Part shown: positions 1 to 10,108 of the stretch, one piece after another
Numbering within the stretch: position 1 is the stretch's first letter
Layout: every line of letters begins with the position of its first letter
Assembly: GCF_019175385.1 (NCBI RefSeq)
Contig: NC_083339.1
Coordinates: 81,642,120 to 81,706,119, forward strand
Direction of reading: 5' to 3'
Source of the DNA: Lycium barbarum
Taxonomy: Eukaryota; Streptophyta; Magnoliopsida; Solanales; Solanaceae
DNA: 64,000 nucleotides
Translations under genes and position numbers: made by a program
The notes under the pieces: generated by a model
Database searches by the model: none
What the model was told of the DNA's origin: nothing
The model's input: only the letters and a program-made list of their open reading frames with translations

Positions 1-946
1 TACAAGTACCTTTTATATAAGGTTATACATTATGTATATAATGTCGTATAATATTGTATATTGGGCTACGTGGCGTAATATTTTATGTTGGGCTGTATAT
101 TTTTGAAAATTTACCTTTTTAAATTGCATGGATTTGGTTTTACTGTCCATTCTGTTATTTTCATGAATCACGGTAATTATTTTTTGGCTGTAAATAGTTG
201 CTGTTTCAATTTTGGCATATCTGGGTTTTGGATGTATATTTCCTAAGTATTTCCCTTTTTGTTTTATTTGTCAACAGCTTTCATTATTGGCCCTATTTGA
301 TGCTTGTGAAACATAAAAAGTCTGATTTTTGGATGTTGGTGTTTTGATATCTGCAAAGACCCACCAGGTGTAATTTGGGAGCGTTCGCCTTTAAATTTTT
401 TGGTATATCTGTGTGTTTTGGTCTTTATACAGAAAACAAAATCGTATTTCGGTGACACTCATTCTTCGCGTTCCATAGCTTACAATTTGTGCCTCCCTTT
501 CCTGCTAGGACTGGAAATCCTGTATTTTACATATTCATACGATTGAGTTCTTGGGTTTCCGAAATAGTGTAAAAAGAAGTGCTTCGAATCATTGCTATTT
601 GAGTCGGACCTGTTCTGAAACAGTCGAGGTATTTTGAATTGTTTCTTGACACAGATAAAGTCAGGGAAAACCTCTGAAATTATTTCAATAGGCTGAACCA
701 TTGCTAATTTCTAGGGGAGTTAAGACTGTATCGGCCTTTTTCATTTTTGAGAATGAAGAGGTTACTTTGTGTAGCTTCATTGTGAATTGCTGCCCATTGT
801 TCCAGGATAAAGAAAGCAAAGGGTTAACTGATAAGCTCAAGTTTCTTGAGGGGAAAAATGCAATTTGGACGGTCAATAGTGAATTATTTTCTTATTGTAT
901 TTTGAATTTCATTCTCTCCAATGCCCTTCCTGTGGTGGAGGTATTT
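1..946. other. Upstream flank and probable 5' UTR of the P4-ATPase gene
   Basis: AT-rich sequence without a supportable gene. The open frame of the flippase extends upstream to 701, but the 82 codons before the ATG at 947 do not look like any flippase N-terminus. I therefore read 701-946 as 5' UTR or chance open frame. No confident promoter could be assigned. Confidence 0.5.
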
Positions 947-2594
947 ATGACTAATTCTCAACCAGAACCTTGCCCCTACGATCAGCATCATTCTTCTTCT
1001 CCTTTGAGTACAAAGGAGCTTAATTCATCTGAGCTTCAGTCTAACCAGCCATATTCATCAGAATGCCCCCCAAAGGATAGGAAACGCCTTGTATCGTGGG
1101 GTGGAACAGAGGACCATTGGCATGACAAAGCAGCTTTTGAAATATCATGTGATTTGTCTAGGGTGGCTTCATCTGGAGCAGCGTCCACCCGTGGTCCGTC
1201 TTTGTCTAGGGCTTCTTCTCGTGTCCGGGATAAGCAGAACAAATCACAGAGGCTTCTTCAGAAAAGCATGCAGCTGGAGGATAGCTTATTACATGGAAGT
1301 ACCCCTAGGTTGATCCATGTTAATGATCCAAAGAAGACTAATGATAAGTTTGATTTCTGTGGAAATGAGATCAGAACTAGCAAGTATACACTAATAAATT
1401 TCTTGCCTAAGAACCTATTCATTCAGTTTCATCGGGTTGCTTATTTATACTTTTTAGCTATTGCTGCCCTGAATCAGCTTCCACCTCTTGCTGTATTTGG
1501 GAGAACTGTATCTCTATTTCCTCTTCTGTTTGTGCTTTCCGTGACAGCTGTAAAAGATGGTTATGAGGATTGGCGGAGACACAGATCAGATCGGAACGAG
1601 AATAACCGGGAGGCTCTAGTACTTCAATCTGGGAAGTTTCAGTTAAAAAGATGGAAGAATATTTGGGTTGGTGAGGTTGTGAAGATCCTTGCTAATGAGA
1701 CAATGCCTTGTGACATGGTGTTGTTAGGAACCAGTGATCCTAGTGGAATTGCTTATATTCAGACAATGAATCTTGATGGTGAATCAAACTTGAAGACAAG
1801 GTATGCTAGGCAAGAAACAACTTCATTAGTGTGTGAAGGGGAGACGATTTCGGGAGTTATTAGATGCGAACAGCCTAACAGGAATATTTATGAATTCATG
1901 GCCCACATGGAGTTGAATGGGCATAGGTTTCCGCTCAGCCAATCAAATATCATATTGCGTGGTTGTCAGCTGAAGAACACAGAGTGGGCAGTTGGAGTAG
2001 CGGTTTATGCTGGGCAAGAGACTAAAGCTATGTTGAACAGCACTGCATCTCCATCTAAAAGAAGCAGGCTGGAAACATACATGAACCGGGAAACCCTTTG
2101 GCTGTCTATTTTCCTTTTCGTGATGTGCTTGGCTGTAGCAATTGGGATGGGTCTATGGTTGAAGCGCCATGAGGAGCAGCTTGATACCTTGTCTTATTAT
2201 CGGAGACTTTACTTTGATGAAGGAAAAAATCATGGCAAACAGTATAAATATTATGGGATTCCTATGGAATCCTTTTTCTCCTTTCTGAGTTCGATCATAG
2301 TTTTCCAGATAATGATACCTATATCTCTTTATATCACCATGGAGTTAGTTCGCTTGGGACAGTCGTATTTCATGATTGGAGACAGGCATATGTATGACAG
2401 TAGCAGTAATTCAAGATTTCAGTGCAGATCCCTAAATATCAATGAGGATTTGGGTCAGATTCGCTATGTTTTTTCTGATAAAACAGGAACACTTACTGAA
2501 AATAAGATGGAATTCAGAAGAGCTAGTGTGTGGGGGAAAAGTTATGGGAGATCCCTTTCGGCTGCTGGTGCATCAGTGAACACAGATATTGGAG
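947..2594 (+). CDS. ALA1: P4-ATPase exon 1
   Basis: Intact 549 codons plus one base. The start is the ATG at 947 (MTNSQPEP), where family-like sequence begins. It holds TM1-4, the DGES actuator loop and the DKTGTLT phosphorylation site (2477-2497). It ends before a GTATGG donor at 2595. The open frame runs 35 bases into the intron and stops at 2629. Confidence 0.85.
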
Positions 2595-4088
2595 GTATGG
2601 TAACTGTGTACACTATTTTTTTTTTCTAAAGATAGTTTGAATCTTTGAACTTGTATAACTGGATGGCTTGGATCTTTTAACCTGCATAACTGGAGGATTA
2701 GCATGATGAGACAATACGACAAAATTTTGTAGAATGGTACCATGTTCTGCTTATTAGGTCTTTCAAAATGAATTGCAGGAAAAAGATTTATCCTAAAAAC
2801 AAAATAGAGGAAAAAAGCAGCTGGAAAAAAGGTACTAGTGAGATAAATAATTAGCAGAAAATTAGAAACAGAAAATCGAAGTCAGTCCATTTGTGCAAAC
2901 ATGCAGAGTTTGTTAGTTTTAATGTTATTGAGCATCTGAGGATTCTTGATGTCACTGTTTCATCAAATGGCTTAATCTTCATTCTCTTGAGAGTACTGTT
3001 GTTTTGTCTCAATGAAATGCTTGGAATATTTTTTTTGTCACTTTAGCTGGTTATAATATTTGTCAGCCATGAATCACAATTATAGAATGTAGAAGTGCTC
3101 AACAATATTAACAGAAAATTTGTAACTTTACCAGAAGAAGTATTCATACCGGATAGGTGGATTGGTTCTTTCTCGAATGCAATTGGCATCACATTAGGGT
3201 TTATCAGATACCCGAAAGAGTTTATTGGCTGTGAAGAGCACACTTAAACAATTCTTGCATGAAATTATCATCATGTAATACATGCTTTTTTATCGTTATC
3301 ATTCATTTAGTATGTGTTCTACACGTGCAGATCCCAAGCAGTCAATTTATTTCACAAGAGTTCATCTTACACTGTGTGTCTGTGACAATGAGATTCGAAT
3401 TTATTTTCTCCTCGTTGTTCGGACTGATAAGTTTATGACACTACAAATGTGTTGCATGTAAGATGTGCTAAGCTGCTTCAGTTTCTTTGCTTGTTCATTC
3501 TGGTGCACTCAATATTTGCCTATTTGTTTCTTTACATCATTGCAACCCCTTCAAAAATGTCTTGAAGTGATATTTTGCTGTTATACATTTATGTAAGGTT
3601 GATCTACTGCACAGTTGATAGTACATTGCTACTGGACCAATGGGATACTCTCTTTTCATGACTGCTTTTTCCCTTATTTGTTTAGTTATTCTTTTTTTTG
3701 GGCAGCATGTGTTTTACTATATCTTGTCAACCTAAAATGGTGTATTTGTCCTCTTTGTATTACCTACTTTAGCAAAAGTCAAGGGTCCCTGTCCCTTATG
3801 GGGGGTTTTCCTTTCTCTTATCGAAAGAATAATCTCTAGTTTGACGAAAGTTATCTGCAAGAACAGACTGTTTAGTTGTTGGTATGTAGTTGCTGGTTTT
3901 TTAATACATCCTAATGTCCATAATTTTCTGGTTTAGAGCATTTATTGTGCTCATGCATAGGTCTGCGCATAAACTGATATTAAGGAGCCAGCTACATTCT
4001 TTGTTTCATTCATCCTTTTGAAGTTTTTGTTTCTCCTAAATATGCTTGTGCACCAAATTAAACACTTAATTTTTGTAATAATGTGCAG
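2595..4088 (+). other. P4-ATPase intron 1
   Basis: A 1494-bp AT-rich intron between donor GTATGG and acceptor TGTGCAG. Joining across it restores a GAA codon and the family sequence continues as EEPLTEPSSRR. I see no gene or recognisable repeat inside. Confidence 0.75.
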
Positions 4089-4440
4089 AAGAACCACTAA
4101 CAGAGCCTTCAAGTCGAAGAAAGTTGAGGCTCAAATCAGAAGTTCCAACTGATGTTGAACTAATGGCATTTTTACATACAGAGGTAGATGGAGAAGAGAG
4201 GATTGCTGCCCACGAGTTTTTCCTGACTTTGGCAGCATGTAATACCGTGATTCCTATTTGTACCAATAGTTCTTCATGTGATGTACAGAATAATGTGGAT
4301 GACTCTAGTGTCAGCATCGAGTATCAAGGTGAATCTCCTGATGAACAAGCACTAGTAGCTGCTGCATCTTCTTATGGCTACACATTGTGTGAGCAGACAT
4401 CTGGTCATATTGTGATTGATGTGAAGGGTGAGAAACTAAG
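4089..4440 (+). CDS. ALA1: P4-ATPase exon 2 (N-domain start)
   Basis: Encodes the start of the nucleotide-binding domain, including the family signature GESPDEQALV, and ends at GEKLR two bases into a codon. A GTACAT donor follows at 4441. The normal continuation of the N-domain (lysine motif KGAD) is not found downstream. Confidence 0.8.
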
Positions 4441-4919
4441 GTACATGGCGGTCTCGCTTCTTGTTTATCGTTTGGTGCTAGTTCTCTTGGGTATTGGTGT
4501 GAATCTGATTAGCTTAGTTGTTTCCACACTTACATGAGGTACCTGTGTTTGCCAGTATTCTTTGTAAGTTTAGTTAGAGATTTGTGAGTCAGTGTAGGGA
4601 TAAGTGTGAAATTCAGTGAACCTTTAGATTTAGAGGACCTTTTGTTTTGTACTAACAAGAAGTTATTAATTATTCAAATGCGATGAGTGCTAATAGAGCA
4701 TAACTAATATAGAGGATTCATATGCCTAGCTCAATTAGTTCTCGAAATGAGGTTACAATGCAGGAAACCTGAGCTTGATCCGCATTGTTATCATGCAACA
4801 TTACAGTTACTATGTGTTGAATTGTTTCTCATATCTCCTAGGGTGCGATGTGCAGTTTGAAAAAGCACAACATGAAACAGGTATCTGAACTTATTTGTCC
4901 TGTATTCTGTTGTCTGTAG
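4441..4919 (+). other. Deletion-bearing intron of the P4-ATPase
   Basis: Only 479 bp separate exon 2 from coding sequence that lies about 300 residues further on in the family. No trace of the missing exons is visible in any frame. The octamer AGGTACAT occurs at both ends (4439-4446 and 4918-4925). The acceptor CTGTAG at 4914-4919 would join exon 2 to exon 3 in frame. Confidence 0.6.
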
Positions 4920-5378
4920 GTACATATTGTGCACAGCTTTTTCTACAACTTCTGCATTGACAGATTGGAGTAGTATGTTTTATTCTGTCATCTATACTTC
5001 TGTACCTACAGTAATTGTTGGTATTCTGGACAAGGATTTAAGTCATGAGACACTACTGAGGTATCCAAAACTCTATGCTGCTGGCCACAGACATGAGAGT
5101 TACAATATGAAACTCTTCTGGCTCACGATGATTGATACAGTATGGCAAAGTCTTGTTCTTTTCTTTGTACCAGTACTAACTTATTATCAGAACGAAATTG
5201 ACATATGGAGTATGGGTAGCTTGTGGACAATTGCAATAGTGATCCTTGTCAACACGCACTTGGCAATGGACATACAGCGCTGGGCAATATATACTCATAT
5301 GGCAGTGTGGGGGTCAATTATTATCACGTATGTCTGTTTGGTGGTGGTGGACTCTATACCTGTCTTCCCTAATTATGG
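4920..5378 (+). CDS. ALA1: P4-ATPase exon 3 (TM6-TM9)
   Basis: Encodes YILCTAFSTTSALTDWSS followed by TM6, the LDKDLSHETLL loop, TM7, TM8 and TM9, ending at FPNY. One base completes the split codon from exon 2. A GTTAGT donor follows at 5379. The expected tryptophan codon at the junction is altered (TATGG where TATTGG is expected), suggesting one lost base. Confidence 0.7.
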
Positions 5379-5455
5379 GTTAGTATCTCCATTGATGTCT
5401 TAACGTCTTATATCTGAATGTTTTTACATATTGATTAAGAGGTCTATGATTTGAG

Positions 5456-5681
5456 AAACGTAATATTTGTCTTCTGCATTACAATCTATCAGCTGGTGAA
5501 GTCACCTGCCTACTGGCTCTTAATTTTGCTCATTATGGTGATGGCTTTGCTTCCTCGCTTTATTCTCAAAGTTACACACCAAATTTTCTGTCCGTCAGAC
5601 ATCCAGATAGCTAGAGAAGCAGAGGTATTGAGGAGAAGAGCTAGCCATTCTAAGTCTAGGCCAGATCACAATGAAAGCTAA
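5456..5681 (+). CDS. ALA1: P4-ATPase exon 4 (TM10 and C-terminus)
   Basis: Encodes TIYQLVKSPAYW, TM10, the LLPRF motif and a tail with HQIFCPSDIQIAREAEVL, stopping at 5679-5681. The family exon should begin near TIY (about 5478), but no AG acceptor is present there. An AG at 5454-5455 would keep the frame while adding about eight foreign residues. The start given is therefore a guess and the acceptor may be destroyed. Confidence 0.5.
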
Positions 5682-5937
5682 TGTGTGCTGTCAACATTGT
5701 CAATCACCCCATTTGAATATAGCTTTGGTTGGGCTTTCCCGGTGCTTCGCTTCTATTCTGGTATAGAAGTTGCAGGTATGTTGCCGCTCCCTAACATTGT
5801 GTGAAATTATGCTTCTTTTCGAATTGGCACAAAAAATCAAAAGAATGCTTATAGTGTATCACAGTTACCTGATGAAACTAGTTTCTGTTGTAAAATAATT
5901 AACTTTCCCTTGTTAAAAGAAAAACATAAGCACTCAA

Positions 5938-6340
5938 GGGTGTGGCCTAGTGGTCAATGAAGTGGGTTGAGCATCATGAGGTCTCAGGTTCAAATCCCAA
6001 CAGAGACGAAAACACTAGGTGATTTCTTTCCCTAGCCTTGGTGAACAGAGTTACCTAGTACTCGTTGCTGGTGGGAAGTAGCAGGCAATGACAAAGCCAC
6101 ATGCATCCAAGGGGTGTCAACCAATACTCCTTCGCCGAAAAATTACACTGTGTAAATACGTAAAAAGAACTTTTTTACGTCTATATACTATGTGTTGAAC
6201 CCTCTTAATTTAGTTGTATATTTACTTTTTAATATTTTGACACCCCTCAGTAAAAATTCTAGTTCCGCCTCTGGTGGCAGGTACCCCGTGAAATTAGTCG
6301 AGGTGCTCGCTAGCTGGCCCGGACACCATGATTATTAAGA
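5938..6340 (+). mobile_element. TS/SolS-type tRNA-derived SINE, interrupted
   Basis: Matches the Solanaceae TS SINE as I recall it. The polymerase III A box is TGGCCTAGTGG (5943-5953) and the B box GGTTCAAATCC (5987-5997). Next comes the family body through GCTGGTGGGAAGTAGCAGG, and the 3' part (GTACCCCGTGAAATTAGTCG ... GGACACCATG) resumes at 6282 and ends in an A-rich tail near 6340. A MITE at 6086-6273 splits it. I could not define flanking duplications of the SINE itself. Confidence 0.85.
6086..6273. mobile_element. hAT-type MITE inside the SINE
   Basis: A 188-bp element beginning CAATGACAAAGCCA and ending TTCCGCCTCTG. The inner parts of its inverted ends are GGGGTGTCAA and TTGACACCCC. It is flanked by an 8-bp target-site duplication, GTAGCAGG (6078-6085) and GTGGCAGG (6274-6281), one mismatch. 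Removing it and one duplication gives a continuous SINE. Confidence 0.8.
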
Positions 6341-7215
6341 AAAAAATATTCTTAGCTTTTTGAATGAAACTAAACGGTTAAAATGGGAGTACTTTAGGAA
6401 ATATATTTTTCTCCTGATGTGAAACTTACTGAAGCCATTTTCCATCCTTTATTTTTGTCTAGCTGCAGTCGCGAGTGGGTCTCTGATATAATAGCAGAGA
6501 ACTAGTCATTATGATTTAATATTAATGTTCTGTTTGCTCAACACTAATATATCTTGCTCATGCTTCAGATGAGCTACAGCAACGTAGGGCCAGCTGGTGA
6601 AACCGTTAACAGAAGGCGGATAAAAGCAGTTGGAGTCACCATTTGAATGAGAGAAAAGGGAAGAAGAGGGTTGAACTTAAAGCCGGACCGTGATGATTAG
6701 TGGAGAGTCCCTGAAGACGATCTGGCTGAGGCAGAAAAGGCGAATAAAGACAATGGGATGGATTATATAACTGTTTGTTGCTATTTAGAGGTGTAAATGA
6801 TAGGCTGATTGTTAGGTATTCAGTGTATTAAGTTATTGCAGTAATTACATCCATATGTATATATATAGAGAGAGGGAGAGAGAGAGTGAAAGAAGAGAAA
6901 TGCAGACTGACAAAGGGAGAAAGAAATGCTAGTGTATAATGGGCTTCTTGTAAAGTTCAGGTTTTCCATTCCTGCTCTTTCAACACATTGAAGGAGAAAA
7001 AGTAAGACAAACTTCCATCTCGAATTTTTGTTTTTCCTCAAAGGAATAATTTAGAAGAAAAACTAGTAGTATATCACCCTCTTTCCGTTGATATTAGAGT
7101 AGGAGGAGTGTTAATATAATGAGCACATGTAACATGATTATACCTTTTCTGTTTAGCTATGGAAGTGAAGTTGGAGACTGCCAATGGAGCAGACAGCTAA
7201 TGGGAAGTTGTAAGA

Positions 7216-7245
7216 ATAAATAATAATAATAATAATAATAATAAT
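7216..7245. repeat. (AAT)n microsatellite
   Basis: About nine uninterrupted AAT units in the 3' flank of the flippase gene. Confidence 0.9.
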
Positions 7246-7626
7246 GAATTAAAGGGGGCAATAGATTCTCCGCCAAATAGTGTTGTCCTTTTCTGTACAC
7301 ATTCTTACTTACTGAGGTCTACAACAATTTAGCAAGGCCAAGTCCAAGGTGTGAAGTGTGGACACAGAATATTGAGGAAGGACCACATGATGTTACTGTT
7401 GGGAGTTGGGATAAGTCCTAAGTCCAAAACTCCAAGGTGTGAACATGACATGTCCCTTTGCCTTCTTCCTCTGTTCAAACCTAACCACCCTTCTAACTAG
7501 AGTTTATAAAACCGAAGCCAATCTAAAACCATCACTTGGCATAAGGAGGATAAAGCTAATTTGTTTTGTTCTAAATTCTCACCATGTTCGAAGTTCATTG
7601 ATCAGATTATTTTTGGTTCATGTTGT

Positions 7627-7826
7627 AGGGGCGGATCTAATGTTACGGCATCGGGTTTATCCGAACCCAGTACTTTTAACGCGGAACATAAGTTTATGTG
7701 TATAAGTTTACGAAAATCGCAATAAATAATAGACATGAACCTATAACTTTTAAAATCTAGCGGGCTCAATGCTAAGAACCTTAATATTTAACCTATAAAA
7801 TTTAAATTCGAAATCCGTGTCCGCAC
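7627..7826. mobile_element. Possible decayed MITE
   Basis: About 200 bp bounded by AGGGGCGGATCT and ATCCGTGTCCGCAC, weak inverted ends resembling the GGCGGA ends of common Solanaceae MITEs. Internal text (GGGTTTATCCGAACCCAG, AATTTAAATTCG) is also typical. No clear target duplication. Confidence 0.35.
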
Positions 7827-8108
7827 GTCACAATAAGTCTTTAGCAATTTCTATCTAGGAGAATTTTATTTGTAAGATTCAAACCTGAAATGCCTTTGGT
7901 TCACTATGAAGAAACCTTTATTATTCTTGGACGAGAATAGATCCTTCATCAGATGTAGATCTACCAAATCCAAGGGTGTTTTCTATCGTGTTCTCAATGG
8001 TTTTAACTTTTTAAAGTCATATAGCCTTTCAAGTCAAACTTTAAAAGAAAACGGATGCGAAAAGAGAAAAAAGGAGTACTTTGACAAGTTCAATTCAGCT
8101 GTTTTGAT

Positions 8109-8841
8109 TAGGGGTGGGCGTTCGATTTTTCGGTTCGGTTTTATCAAATTTCGGTTTGGCTATTTCGGGTTCGGTTTTTTGAAGGTGGACACCAAACACC
8201 GAACCAAACTAGTTCAGTTCGGTTCTTTCAGTTTCGGTTTTCTAAAGTTCGGTTCGGTTCGATTTCGGTTTTTTCAATTCGGGTTTTTTAATATAATATT
8301 AGAAGCGATTCCATTGACATTAATTCATGTTCTCAAAAGCAATAAAACATAAAACTGATAAATTGAAATCAAAATCAAACAAACAGGATACACAAGAACA
8401 GAAAATTATAATCATGGCATAGGATTACTAGGTGTTTTATACATACCGTAAGAATAATTAAGAAAACACATAAAAGACATACATTAATCCTAAAGAGACA
8501 TTCTAGTTACCTTTCAGTGTTAAGGATATTTGATTTTTTCAATTGAAGTGAAAAATTAGGGATACAAATGCAAAAGAGGACTTATTACAATTGGGTTTTT
8601 TTTTTCTTTAAACTTAATGGACCTGGACTATTTTTATTTTTTTGGGTAATGTATTAAATTTCGGTGCGCGTTCGTTTTTTCGGTTCGGTTTTATCAAACT
8701 TCCATTCGGCTATTTCAGTTTCGGTTTTTTGACGATGGACACGAAACACCGAACCAAACTAGTTCGGTTCGGTTCGGTTTGTTGAAATTTCGGTTCGGTT
8801 CGGTTCGGTTTTTCGATTTTCGGTATTTATGCCCAGCCCTA
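8109..8841. mobile_element. MITE-like element with CGGTTCGG internal repeats
   Basis: Bounded by inverted ends TAGGGGTGGGC and GCCCAGCCCTA and flanked by GTTTTGAT (8101-8108) and ATTTTGAT (8842-8849), an 8-bp duplication with one mismatch, as in hAT elements. Inside are two arms, about 8110-8270 and 8660-8840, rich in TTCGGTTCGGTTTT that repeat each other, and an AT-rich middle. A 148-codon open frame across the left arm is a product of the repeats, not a gene. Confidence 0.5.
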
Positions 8842-9044
8842 ATTTTGATATTATGATACAAAATCTAATAATTTAGAAGTTGATACGTTTCGTCTAAAAA
8901 CTTAAAACATCATACAATTTGATGGAAAATATATGATCTTAGTTTGATGCGAGGGTGCAAAATTAAGTAGGAAGATAATTATAAGACGGTGATACTATTA
9001 CTTAATTAGCTGTAATTATAGTCAAGTACAAAACTACAAATCTA

Positions 9045-9699
9045 TGTGTATACGGTAAAAACCGAGGCAACTTGTATCCGGTAAGAACCGAGGTAAAGTT
9101 TAAAGTCGTCCAAAACGAGATCAAGGGAGAGTAGGGTCGTAACAACAGACTTGAACAAAAACCGAGGGGTCATGAGTACATTCAACTCTGCGTCAAAACC
9201 GAGAGTATTCTAACGAGCCCGGAAAAGCCGAGCCTAAAGGGAACACGTTCAATATAGGTTCGGAGAATCCTTTATGAAGCAAGCCACGCGTCATCTTACC
9301 GTTCCACCATTTGCGCTGACAACAGTACGGGTGTTAGACCGTACAGACGCAGCCTTATCCATTTTAGGGTTTTTCTAGAAAGGTTTTTTCTTGCATAGTA
9401 CTAGGGCCCATTTGTTGTTAGCTATAAATAGAGGACTACCCCTTCCTTTTTTAGGTTAGTTTTTCATTATTCTACACATTGTAATCAGTAAAGTGGCAGA
9501 GAAATCTTCTTAAGTCTTTTGGCTCGGTTAAAGGGAACACCTTCCAGACTGGACCAGTTTGCAGAGCTTGCTAACTTATCTTTCTAAGTTTCCTTTGCTT
9601 TTATAAGTGGTTAATAAGATATGTGGTTAAGATGGTTTATAGTATAAAACAGTAGCAAATAAATAGAAATATATTGTTATCCACTTTTAGGGGTAAACA
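9045..9699 (+). repeat. 5' LTR of a Tat/Retand-like retrotransposon
   Basis: Begins TGTGTATACGG and ends GGGGTAAACA, about 655 bp. It holds a TATA box TATAAATA at 9423-9430. It is followed directly by a primer-binding-site-like TTTTGACGCCCACCGTG and then gag. The 5' boundary is uncertain by a few bases. Confidence 0.65.
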
Positions 9700-9700
9700 G

Positions 9701-9720
9701 TTTTGACGCCCACCGTGTGG
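9701..9720 (+). promoter_or_regulatory. Putative primer-binding site of the Tat-like element
   Basis: TTTTGACGCCCACCGTGTGG lies one base after the LTR end, as in many Tat/Ogre elements. I did not assign the tRNA. Confidence 0.5.
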
Positions 9721-9802
9721 CATAGGATAATAGTGGTGTTTTAATTCGACACCCCCTTTTTCATTTGTTCTTTGAAATTTTTTTGTTTCCGATACGGTCG
9801 AG

Positions 9803-10108
9803 ATGGTAAGCAGTGGTAATTCCGAACACGTGAATAACCGTGAAATAGTCGCTGAAAATGAGAACAACACCATACCACATACTGACCTGGCCAATCCAAA
9901 TCCTGTCAACTAGGCCGAAGGCCTTAACCGCTAGAATACCGTCAACCAGGAGAATGCCGCCCTTCCGGCCACAGACCCTTTGAATAGCAATAATTCAACT
10001 ACTTTGCTTCGGGCGAAAGGCCAGAAAGCCCCGGATGCCTAAAAAGCTTCGGATATGTCGAATGAGATTAACTTACATTTGATATTTGAAATGTTACTGG
10101 AACAAGGG
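9803..10108 (+). pseudogene. Tat-like gag, 5' fragment
   Basis: Starts at ATG 9803 (MVSSGNSEHV) and runs to LIFEMLLEQG, where the 36-kb chromovirus array is inserted; the frame resumes at 46397 as IAIAQLQNKD. Three in-frame stops are visible near 9910, 9930 and 10038. It is the N-terminal part of the capsid polyprotein, nonfunctional here. The continuity across the insertion is strong evidence that both pieces are one element. Confidence 0.7.

Larger units (their letters stand above)
947..5681 (+). pseudogene. ALA1: ALA1-type phospholipid-transporting P4-ATPase (flippase), internally deleted
   Basis: P4-ATPases move phospholipids from the outer to the cytosolic leaflet of plant plasma and endomembranes, with ALIS/CDC50 partners. 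Visible in order: N-terminal extension, TM1-2, actuator motif DGES (D277 counted from the ATG at 947), TM3, TM4 with PISL, phosphorylation motif DKTGTLTEN (D511), and N-domain GESPDEQALV. The sequence then jumps after GEKLR (4440) to YILCTAF (4920), near the end of TM5, and continues through TM6-10 to the C-terminus. The lysine motif KGAD and the P-domain hinge TGDGAND are absent, as is TM5 itself; about 300 residues are lost compared with a normal ALA1 of about 1150-1200. The 479-bp gap shows no remnant of them. ATP binding and dephosphorylation should fail, so I call it a probable pseudogene. The remaining frames are otherwise clean, so a transcribed truncated form is possible. Confidence 0.85.
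5682..7215 (+). other. 3' UTR and flank of the P4-ATPase gene
   Basis: Noncoding. TTGCAG|GTATGT near 5777 and GCTTCAG near 6568 could bound a 3' UTR intron containing the SINE and MITE. A GA-rich microsatellite lies at 6855-6890. No gene seen. Confidence 0.4.

Noticed and set aside
701..946. N-terminal extension of the flippase frame
   Set aside because: The sequence before ATG 947 has no family resemblance and is hydrophobic or random; treated as 5' UTR.
5938..6010. tRNA gene
   Set aside because: A and B boxes are present, but no cloverleaf and the sequence continues into the SINE body.
7906..8352. 148-codon plus-strand ORF
   Set aside because: Its C-terminal half is low-complexity translation of TTCGGTT repeats inside the MITE-like element.
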